Shown here piece after piece: positions 1 to 5,149 of a DNA stretch of 8,548 nucleotides. The notes under the pieces are model-generated. The model was not told where the DNA came from, ran no database searches, and saw nothing but the letters and a program-made list of their open reading frames with translations. Position numbers and translations under genes: made by a program. Source of the stretch: Bacillota bacterium (GTDB lineage: Bacteria; Bacillota; Clostridia; Tissierellales; Peptoniphilaceae); the NCBI GenBank assembly GCA_023394215.1, contig JAEXBH010000156.1, positions 1 through 8,548 of the forward strand. Direction: 5' to 3'. Within the stretch, counting starts at the first letter, position 1, and every line of letters begins with the position of its first letter.

Positions 1-1
1 A

Positions 2-955
2 GATTACGTTGCTGAAAGTACGGTTTCTGTTGTCAGCCTGCCAAATGACGATATGAAGGGTAGGATAATAGGTAGGGAAGGTAGAAATATAAGGGCATTT
101 GAAACCTTAACCGGAGTTGACCTTATAATAGATGATACTCCTGAGGCTATCGTTTTATCATCCTTCGATCCCGTGAGAAGAGAAGTGGCGAGGGTAGCAC
201 TTGAAAAGCTTATGCTTGACGGACGTATCCATCCTACAAGGATTGAGGAGCTTGTTGAAAAGGCTAAGGCTGAAGTTGATGAAAAAATTAAGCATGCCGG
301 AGAATCTGCTTGTGAACAGGCAAAGGTACACGGTATCCATCCTGAGATTATTAAAGTTTTAGGAAGATTGAACTATAGAACATCTTATGGGCAAAATGTT
401 TTAAAGCATTCCGTTGAGTGTGCAAATATAGCAGGTATGATGGCTCAAGACTTGGGATTAAACCACAAGGTTGCAAGAAGAGGAGCCTTGCTTCACGATC
501 TTGGAAAGGCAATTGATCATGAAGTTGACGGAACTCATGTTGAAATAGGGGTTAATCTTGCCAAGAGATATAAGGAATCTGCCGAAGTTATCAATTGTAT
601 AGAAGCGCATCATGGAGATGTTGAATTCCGTTCGTTAGAAGCTATGATTGTTCAAGCTGCCGATGCTATTTCAGCTGCAAGACCGGGAGCAAGAAGGGAA
701 TCTTTGCAAAATTACATTCAAAGACTTGAAAGTCTTGAAAATATTGCGAACTCTTATGAAGGAGTTGAAAAATCTTATGCAATTCAAGCCGGTAGAGAAA
801 TTAGAATTATGGTTCAACCGGAAAAGATTTCAGAAGATAAGTTGACTATACTTGCAAGAGATATAGCCAATCAAATTGAAAATGAATTGGAATATCCGGG
901 TCAAATTAAAATCAACTTGATTAGAGAAACCAGGACTGTGGATTATGCAAAATAG
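2..955 (+). CDS. rny: Ribonuclease Y, C-terminal part (5' end outside the window)
   Basis: This gene encodes RNase Y, the membrane-anchored endoribonuclease that starts mRNA decay in many Firmicutes. The reading frame is open from base 2, so the start, the N-terminal membrane helix and the coiled coil lie upstream; about 317 residues are visible of a family length near 520. The ATG at 53 is internal, because the codons before it read [10 protein letters not shown], which belongs to the KH domain. The KH domain (visible residues about 8-90) has the [12 protein letters not shown] loop with its GxxG motif. The HD domain follows, with LKHSVE near visible residue 135 and the metal-binding His-Asp of LLHDLGKA at visible residues 165-166 (bases 494-499), then EAHHGD. 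The C-terminus ends normally at TAG. A terminator follows within ten bases, so this gene closes its transcription unit. The assignment is secure. Confidence 0.96.
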   Translation, partial: DYVAESTVSVVSLPNDDMKGRIIGREGRNIRAFETLTGVDLIIDDTPEAIVLSSFDPVRREVARVALEKLMLDGRIHPTRIEELVEKAKAEVDEKIKHAGESACEQAKVHGIHPEIIKVLGRLNYRTSYGQNVLKHSVECANIAGMMAQDLGLNHKVARRGALLHDLGKAIDHEVDGTHVEIGVNLAKRYKESAEVINCIEAHHGDVEFRSLEAMIVQAADAISAARPGARRESLQNYIQRLESLENIANSYEGVEKSYAIQAGREIRIMVQPEKISEDKLTILARDIANQIENELEYPGQIKINLIRETRTVDYAK

Positions 956-961
956 TTTTTG

Positions 962-992
962 TAAGAGGGTATTAATACCCTCTTATTTTATA
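962..992 (+). terminator. Rho-independent terminator after rny
   Basis: Bases 962-985 are a perfect 24-base palindrome with arms TAAGAGGGTATT and AATACCCTCTTA, which folds into a hairpin of about ten base pairs. It begins seven bases after the rny stop and runs into TTTTATATTTT. It separates rny from the phosphatase gene. The symmetric arms with flanking T and A runs could give weak leftward termination too. Confidence 0.88.
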
Positions 993-1017
993 TTTTAATT
1001 GTGATAGTGGTGGTAAT

Positions 1018-1809
1018 ATGATTAAATTGATAGCTGTTGATATGGATGGGACTTTCTTAAATGATTTGGGTAAGCCGGATCCGAACTTTACTAAAATACT
1101 CGAAGAGCTTATAAAAAGAAATATTTTGTTCACTCCTGCCAGCGGAAGGCAACTTAGAAAGCTTAAAGAAATGTTTTGGAACTATAGGGACAATATGGCA
1201 TTTATAGGTGAAAATGGAGGAATATTGGAATATAAAGGGGATATTCTCAATAAAAAAGCCCTTGATAGGGGACTTATTTTCAAGGTGATAGAAAAGGTTT
1301 CAACTATATCCGGTTGTGATGTAGCCGTGTGCGGAGCAAAGGCGGCATATCATATAAATTCTTCCGCTGATTTTATGGACGAACTAAATAAGTATTATTA
1401 TAATATAGTTAAGCTTACGGATTTTAATCAAATAGAAGAAGATATATTGAAGCTTGGTATCTATGATAGACTTGATCCTATCAAGAATTCTTATCCGATT
1501 CTTAATGAAGAATTTTCCGGGCTTCTTGAGTTGGCGGTTGCAGGTAAAACCAGTCTTGATATATTTCCTCTTTTTTCAAATAAGGGGCAGGCACTTAAAG
1601 TTTTACAGGAGCATTTAAATATCACAAAAGAAGAAACTATGGTATTTGGGGACTTCTACAACGATATTGAAATGTTTTCACTTGCGCATTATTCTTATGC
1701 TATGGAAAATGCAAATGATTATATAAAGAGTATGGCTAACTTTGTGGCTCCATCAAATAATGATTATGGTGTAAGCAGGATAATAAGTGAAGTTTTGAAA
1801 ATTAATTGA
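1018..1809 (+). CDS. Cof-type HAD-IIB family phosphatase
   Basis: This is a 263-residue cytoplasmic Mg2+-dependent phosphatase of the haloacid dehalogenase superfamily, Cof/YidA type; members dephosphorylate sugar phosphates and related metabolites. All four catalytic motifs are visible: motif I DMDGT with nucleophile D8 and acid/base D10; motif II in TPASGRQ (S42); motif III Lys in SNKGQAL (K189); and motif IV VFGDFYNDIEMF (D212, D216). The section between motifs II and III (residues about 85-180) is the type IIB cap, which decides substrate choice, so the substrate cannot be read. Length is typical. The start at 1018 is preceded by a modest GGTGG ribosome site at 1009-1013. The stop overlaps the ribosome site of the next gene, so the two are probably co-transcribed and translationally coupled. 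Confidence 0.93.
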   Translation: MIKLIAVDMDGTFLNDLGKPDPNFTKILEELIKRNILFTPASGRQLRKLKEMFWNYRDNMAFIGENGGILEYKGDILNKKALDRGLIFKVIEKVSTISGCDVAVCGAKAAYHINSSADFMDELNKYYYNIVKLTDFNQIEEDILKLGIYDRLDPIKNSYPILNEEFSGLLELAVAGKTSLDIFPLFSNKGQALKVLQEHLNITKEETMVFGDFYNDIEMFSLAHYSYAMENANDYIKSMANFVAPSNNDYGVSRIISEVLKIN

Positions 1810-1818
1810 GGTTAAGTC

Positions 1819-3006
1819 ATGTTGTTGGAAAAGTTATATAAAATAATGGAAAGTAAAGAAGGGCAAATGATTGAGCATAGAAGATGGCTACATCAACATC
1901 CGGAGTTGTCTTTTCAGGAAAAAGAAACAAGTAAATATATTTATGATTTCTATAAAAATAAAGATGTAAAAATTGAAACATTTGAGACCTGTTATGGACT
2001 TAAGATAACTATAGATTCAGGGAAGCCCGGTAAAACCATTGCTCTGAGAGCTGATTTTGATGCCCTGCCTATAATGGAGGATACCGGTTTGGACTTTGCT
2101 TCTCAAAATAAGGGGGTTATGCATGCCTGCGGTCATGATGGGCATACTTCATATTTGCTTACCTTGGCGGATGCATTTTTGGAAATGAAGGATGATTTAA
2201 AGGGTAAGATAGTTCTTATACATCAACCGGCAGAGGAATTTCCGCCGGGAGGTGCTATACAGATGATAAAAGAAGGGGCATTAAATGGGGTGGATAGTGT
2301 ATTCGGTTGCCATTTTTTAAGTACCTTGGATCTTGGTACAATAAATTATCATCATAGAGAAACTCAGCATGCCAGATCAAAATTTAATATAAAGGTATAT
2401 GGAAAGGGGGGGCATGGTTCTTCTCCTCATCAAGCCAATGATGCAATATTGATTGCGAGTCAGTTGGTTGTAAATTTACAAACAATAGTTTCAAGAAGGA
2501 CTAATCCTATGGATTCGGCAGTTCTTACGATAGGTTCCTTTGATGCTAAAGGGCAATTTAACATCATAAAGGATTTTGTTGAACTGGAGGGGGATGTAAG
2601 ATTTATAAGCAAAAATGCTAAAGAAACTCTTGAAAGAGAGCTTAAAAGAATATGCCAAGGGCTTGAGATAGCCTATAACTGCAAAATAACCGTTGAATAT
2701 ACAGACGATTATCCTATCCTTATTAATGATGTGGAAATGACCGATTTATTAATAAGAGCTTTAAATAAAGCCGATATAAAGGAAGTAAATAAAATAGAAG
2801 ATGGAGGTATTCTAACAATATCCGAAGATTTTGCATATTATAATCAAAAGATACCGTCTTCATTTTATTTTATAGGTGCAAATCCAAATGTGAGCGGGGA
2901 GTCTTATCCTCACCATCATCCTAAATTTAATATTTCGGAAAAGGCTATGTTGATAGCTGCAAAAGCAGCCGGGGCTGTAGCCTTTGAGTTTTTGGGGATA
3001 GAATAA
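1819..3006 (+). CDS. M20 family metallopeptidase / amidohydrolase (M20D-like)
   Basis: This 395-residue cytoplasmic enzyme hydrolyses the amide bond of N-acyl or N-aminoacyl amino acids using a two-metal centre. The M20 signatures are present in order: HRRWLHQHPELSFQE (residues 20-34), ALRADFDALPI (75-85), MHACGHDGHT with metal ligands C104 and H106, HQPAEE with general base E139 and metal ligand E140, GCHF with H165, the dimerisation-domain motif GKGGHGSSPHQ (196-205), and YPHHHPKF near the end with H366 as the likely last ligand. A Cys in the first metal motif is typical of the M20D (hippurate hydrolase, HipO-like) branch. Length is normal and no signal peptide is seen. The start has a GAGG ribosome site (1808-1811) overlapping the stop of the phosphatase gene. 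No terminator is evident downstream. The exact substrate is not known. Confidence 0.93.
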   Translation: MLLEKLYKIMESKEGQMIEHRRWLHQHPELSFQEKETSKYIYDFYKNKDVKIETFETCYGLKITIDSGKPGKTIALRADFDALPIMEDTGLDFASQNKGVMHACGHDGHTSYLLTLADAFLEMKDDLKGKIVLIHQPAEEFPPGGAIQMIKEGALNGVDSVFGCHFLSTLDLGTINYHHRETQHARSKFNIKVYGKGGHGSSPHQANDAILIASQLVVNLQTIVSRRTNPMDSAVLTIGSFDAKGQFNIIKDFVELEGDVRFISKNAKETLERELKRICQGLEIAYNCKITVEYTDDYPILINDVEMTDLLIRALNKADIKEVNKIEDGGILTISEDFAYYNQKIPSSFYFIGANPNVSGESYPHHHPKFNISEKAMLIAAKAAGAVAFEFLGIE

Positions 3007-3033
3007 AAGGATTTAGTTTTTGCTTTTTTTCTG

Positions 3034-3096
3034 TATAATTATAAGCCATAAAAATTTATATATTAGCCATAAGAGTCGAAAAGAAATAATAAGGAG
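3034..3096 (+). promoter_or_regulatory. Possible promoter -10 and an orphan ribosome binding site with no gene
   Basis: The stretch between the M20 gene and the toxin promoter has no credible ORF. It contains a TATAAT at 3034-3039 without a convincing -35 box, a short direct repeat (TAAGCCATAA at 3042-3051 and TTAGCCATAA at 3063-3072), and a consensus AAGGAG at 3091-3096 with no ATG, GTG or TTG at usable spacing that opens a frame longer than a few codons. It looks like the remnant of a 5' region left by insertion or deletion. This is weak evidence. Confidence 0.3.
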
Positions 3097-3127
3097 TTAA
3101 AATATTTATAGAAAATACTTGAATTGT

Positions 3128-3157
3128 TTGACAATAACATAAGGGATATAGTACACT
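3128..3157 (+). promoter_or_regulatory. Promoter of the antitoxin RNA / toxin operon
   Basis: A perfect -35 box TTGACA (3128-3133) is followed after 18 bases by TACACT (3152-3157) as the -10 box. This predicts transcription starting near 3164, immediately before the antitoxin unit. The -10 box sits inside a 14-base inverted repeat TATAGTACACTATA (3147-3160), which could be an operator. Type III toxin-antitoxin loci have a promoter at exactly this place, upstream of the RNA repeats. Confidence 0.7.
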
Positions 3158-3165
3158 ATAGGTAC

Positions 3166-3208
3166 TTAAAGAGGGTGTCCCGCTACCAGTAAATGTGGAA
3201 CGTTAAAG
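3166..3208 (+). repeat. Antitoxin repeat unit bounded by TTAAAG boxes
   Basis: The 37-base unit runs from TTAAAG at 3166 to 3202, and the next unit begins with TTAAAG at 3203 but is replaced after a few bases by the terminator stem. The TTAAAG boxes are the likely toxin processing sites, because ToxN enzymes cut their antitoxin precursor in A-rich sequence at unit borders. No further upstream copy can be recognised. Confidence 0.6.
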
Positions 3209-3211
3209 TTG

Positions 3212-3239
3212 ACAGAGAAGTTTCACTTCTCTGTTTTTT
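3212..3239 (+). terminator. Intra-operon terminator between antitoxin RNA and toxin gene
   Basis: ACAGAGAAG (3212-3220) pairs perfectly with CTTCTCTGT (3226-3234) around the loop TTTCA, and is followed by TTTTTT to 3239. Type III loci carry such a terminator so that most transcripts end after the antitoxin and only read-through makes toxin mRNA, which sets the RNA-to-toxin ratio. Confidence 0.92.
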
Positions 3240-3252
3240 ATTAGGAGCTGAT

Positions 3253-3861
3253 ATGATAGAAGCAGTAAATTATGGATTTTATAAAGTTGATTTTGATTAT
3301 CTTAAGTATCTAAGAGGAATTGATTCAGAAGTTTATTATAGTGAATCATATAAAAATAGCATTAAACCTTTTGTAGGAGTAATTGTTGGAATTAAAAATT
3401 TTAATTATTTTATACCGTTATCTTCAGTTAAAATGAAACATAAAAATTGGAAGAATAAAAGTGATGAGCATTTTTTGATTTATGAAGTAGTAGACAAAAA
3501 TATTAATATACCTGGTGAAATATATAAACCTTATAATCAAACTAAAAAATTTCATATACTATCAATACTTGATATAAAAAAAATGATACCTATACCCAAT
3601 GGAAGCTTTCAAAATATAATTTTTAAAAACGTTTTAGATATAAAATATAGAACTTTATTAGAAAAAGAATTTAAGTTTTGTGAATCCATTCAAGATGATG
3701 TTTTAAGAAGGGTTAATAAGGTATATAAAAAGCAAAAAGAAACAGGTATTATAGGCAGGGCGAATTGTAATTTTTCAAAATTAGAAGAAGCTATGCTATT
3801 ATGGGAAAAAGAAAGACTAAGAACTGAAAAATTAAAAAGTACTAACATCTTAGAAAGATAA
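3253..3861 (+). CDS. toxN: Type III toxin-antitoxin system ToxN/AbiQ-family endoribonuclease toxin
   Basis: This 202-residue protein is a ToxN/AbiQ-type endoribonuclease. Freed from its RNA antitoxin, such a toxin cuts mRNA at A-rich sites and stops growth; several members abort phage infection. Family landmarks are FYKVDFDYLKYL near the N-terminus (residues 9-20), KPFVGVIVGI (38-47), NYFIPLSSVKMKHKNW (51-66), where S58 and K60 match the Ser and Lys of the ToxN active site, LDIKKMIPIP (107-115) and the C-terminal GRANCNFSKLEEA (168-180). Length is slightly above the usual 165-190. The start at 3253 is chosen because AGGAG lies at 3243-3247, five bases upstream. The frame is open from an ATG at 3193, but that start has no ribosome site and lies inside the antitoxin RNA and terminator. 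Base composition is visibly more A+T-rich than the upstream core genes. Confidence 0.9.
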   Translation: MIEAVNYGFYKVDFDYLKYLRGIDSEVYYSESYKNSIKPFVGVIVGIKNFNYFIPLSSVKMKHKNWKNKSDEHFLIYEVVDKNINIPGEIYKPYNQTKKFHILSILDIKKMIPIPNGSFQNIIFKNVLDIKYRTLLEKEFKFCESIQDDVLRRVNKVYKKQKETGIIGRANCNFSKLEEAMLLWEKERLRTEKLKSTNILER

Positions 3862-3900
3862 AATTTTATAACGTAGTCAAATGACCACATAAAAATAAAT

Positions 3901-3906
3901 AAGGAG
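3901..3906 (+). promoter_or_regulatory. Ribosome binding site of the G5 lipoprotein
   Basis: AAGGAG lies ten bases before the ATG at 3917 and fixes the start of the lipoprotein. No clear promoter is seen in the 55 bases between the toxin stop and this gene, apart from an AT palindrome (3858-3869) and an imperfect inverted repeat around GTAGTCAAATGACCAC (3873-3888). Confidence 0.7.
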
Positions 3907-3916
3907 ATAAATTATT

Positions 3917-4960
3917 ATGGAAAAATTCAACAGAAAGAGAAAGATATTAGGAATTTTATTAACAATAGTTGCGATAGGTATTTTAATAGTAGCTTGCACT
4001 AAAAAAGCAAATGAAGATAAAGTAAAGACAAGTGAAGTTCAATCGGAAATTAAAGATAAAGACAAAGAAATAGCCGATATACAAAACAAGAAGCATGAAC
4101 TTGAAGAGAAAATGAAAAATGCTAAAAGCCAAGAAGAAAAGGAAAAAATAGAAAAAGAAATAAAAGAACAGGAAAGTAAATTAAAAGATATTAAAAAGGA
4201 TTCTGAAGCTAAAAAGACTATAGATAAAACTACAAAAGTAGAAGAAAAAGAAACTCTTAGCGATAAGCAAACTAATAAGCCTTCAAGCAGTAAAACAGCT
4301 TCGGATAAATCTGCAAATGCTGCAAATAAAGCACCAAACAATAAACAAAGCACAACAAGTTCCGGAAATTCTACATCAAGTAAAGCATCTACATCAAATT
4401 CAAATACAAGCACAAGTTCCAATACAGGAAGTGGAAAAAATCCTGTAATTACAACAAAAACAATTACAGAAACAAATGATATAAACTTTAATGTAGTTGA
4501 CAATTTAGCATATACCGGAGCAAAATCAAGAATATATCAAAATGGTGTTCAAGGAAAAGAAAAAGTAGCAATCAAAATAACATACTCTGATGGAGTGGAA
4601 ATCAATAGGGAAATAGTATCAAGAGAAATTGTAACAAATCCACAAGATAAGATAATAGAAAGATATGTTAAGGTAAGGGATAGGAAAACTCAAATAGTAA
4701 TGGTTGAAAACCCTGACGATCCTATAGTTGAATATATAACTAAGCCGAGGTGGTTTGTGAAGAATCAGGAAACCGGAGAAGTTAAGATATTTTATTCTGC
4801 TGAGGAAGCTCTTGAATATTATGGACAATTAACGGAACAAGCTATAGGTTCTAATTGGGGAACATATGAAGATGAGGTTATAGAAAATATCGTAGGTTAT
4901 TATAAAACTTTAGAAAAAGAAGTAGTAGTTCAGGAAGAAGCTTGGGAATGGCAGCACTAA
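3917..4960 (+). CDS. G5 domain-containing surface lipoprotein with coiled-coil stalk
   Basis: This 347-residue protein is predicted to be lipid-anchored outside the cell. Residues 1-26 form a signal peptide with the basic run NRKRK and hydrophobic stretch ILGILLTIVAIGILIV, ending in the lipobox IVAC (Cys27 would be lipidated). Residues 35-112 are Lys/Glu-rich heptad-like sequence, a probable coiled coil. Residues 113-176 are a low-complexity Ser/Thr/Asn/Lys linker, the usual cell-wall spacer. Residues about 179-252 match a G5 domain, with YTGAKSRIYQNGVQGKEK, then the strand KITYSDGVEINREIVSREIV and NPQDKIIERYVK. G5 domains occur in surface adhesins and cell-wall enzymes and can bind zinc or wall sugars. 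Residues 253-347, Trp- and Tyr-containing (WFVKN, GSNWGTYEDE, EAWEWQH), are not recognised. The role is unknown; the next gene suggests a cell-surface function. Confidence 0.82.
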   Translation: MEKFNRKRKILGILLTIVAIGILIVACTKKANEDKVKTSEVQSEIKDKDKEIADIQNKKHELEEKMKNAKSQEEKEKIEKEIKEQESKLKDIKKDSEAKKTIDKTTKVEEKETLSDKQTNKPSSSKTASDKSANAANKAPNNKQSTTSSGNSTSSKASTSNSNTSTSSNTGSGKNPVITTKTITETNDINFNVVDNLAYTGAKSRIYQNGVQGKEKVAIKITYSDGVEINREIVSREIVTNPQDKIIERYVKVRDRKTQIVMVENPDDPIVEYITKPRWFVKNQETGEVKIFYSAEEALEYYGQLTEQAIGSNWGTYEDEVIENIVGYYKTLEKEVVVQEEAWEWQH

Positions 4961-4983
4961 AATAAGAGAATATAGCTATTTTT

Positions 4984-5008
4984 AAGGGGGTCATAATGAC
5001 CCCCTTTT
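4984..5008 (+). terminator. Rho-independent terminator after the lipoprotein gene
   Basis: AAGGGGGTCAT (4984-4994) is the exact reverse complement of ATGACCCCCTT (4996-5006), giving a very stable G-C stem with a tiny loop, followed by TTTT at 5005-5008. It separates the lipoprotein from the adhesin gene. By near symmetry it may also act on the other strand. Confidence 0.88.
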
Positions 5009-5025
5009 AATATATAAAAATATAT

Positions 5026-5062
5026 AAGGAGTAATGATATGAGAGTAAAAATAATAGAATAA
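5026..5062 (+). other. Possible seven-codon leader ORF with a consensus ribosome site
   Basis: AAGGAG (5026-5031) is followed after seven bases by ATG at 5039, reading MRVKIIE and then TAA at 5060-5062. The strong ribosome site in front of such a short frame suggests either a leader peptide coupled to the hairpin downstream, or the surviving start of a deleted gene. The codons show no obvious bias for one amino acid, so no attenuation cue can be named. Confidence 0.35.
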
Positions 5063-5086
5063 GACAAAAAAGTAATAATAATGGCA

Positions 5087-5122
5087 TTTAAGACAGGGTA
5101 ACCTGTCTTAAAATATTTTAAA
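5087..5122 (+). promoter_or_regulatory. Hairpin with GNRA tetraloop in the adhesin leader
   Basis: TTTAAGACAGG (5087-5097) pairs perfectly with CCTGTCTTAAA (5102-5112) around the loop GTAA, a GNRA-type tetraloop. The 3' arm overlaps a second palindrome TTAAAATATTTTAA (5109-5122), so the two structures compete. No continuous T run follows, so it is not a standard terminator. It lies 37 bases before the adhesin start and could stabilise the mRNA 5' end or act as a regulatory fold. Confidence 0.5.
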
Positions 5123-5149
5123 GGAAAATTAAAAATAAAAGGAGAAAAA

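Larger units (their letters stand above)
3164..3239 (+). ncRNA. toxI: ToxI-like antitoxin RNA (type III toxin-antitoxin), one full repeat plus a partial one
   Basis: This is the predicted antitoxin RNA that folds into pseudoknots, is cut into units by the toxin and inhibits it. The evidence is position (between a TTGACA promoter and a terminator, directly before a ToxN-like gene) and sequence. TTAAAG occurs at 3166-3171 and again at 3203-3208, exactly 37 bases apart, a normal ToxI repeat length. Inside the unit, GGTG followed by GCTACC (3174-3187), then TAAATG, resembles from memory the GGUG..GCUACC..UAAGUG core of the Pectobacterium ToxI repeat; GGT can pair with ACC. Known arrays usually have about two to five units, whereas this one has a single complete unit plus about 10 bases of a second. 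The 3' end would be at the T run. Confidence 0.75.

Noticed and set aside
53..955. rny starting at the ATG at 53
   Set aside because: The frame is open upstream and the preceding codons are conserved KH-domain sequence, so this ATG is internal.
3164..3239. CRISPR-like or riboswitch interpretation of the TTAAAG direct repeat before the toxin
   Set aside because: Only two short boxes, no spacers and no Cas genes; a type III antitoxin RNA explains position, repeat length and terminator.
3873..3888. Imperfect inverted repeat before the lipoprotein as an operator
   Set aside because: The arms are short with mismatches and no promoter could be located next to it.
4039..4503. A 154-codon minus-strand ORF opposite the lipoprotein gene
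   Set aside because: Its Ser/Phe/Leu-rich sequence is the mirror of the Lys/Glu coiled coil and Ser/Thr linker on the + strand; no start signals.
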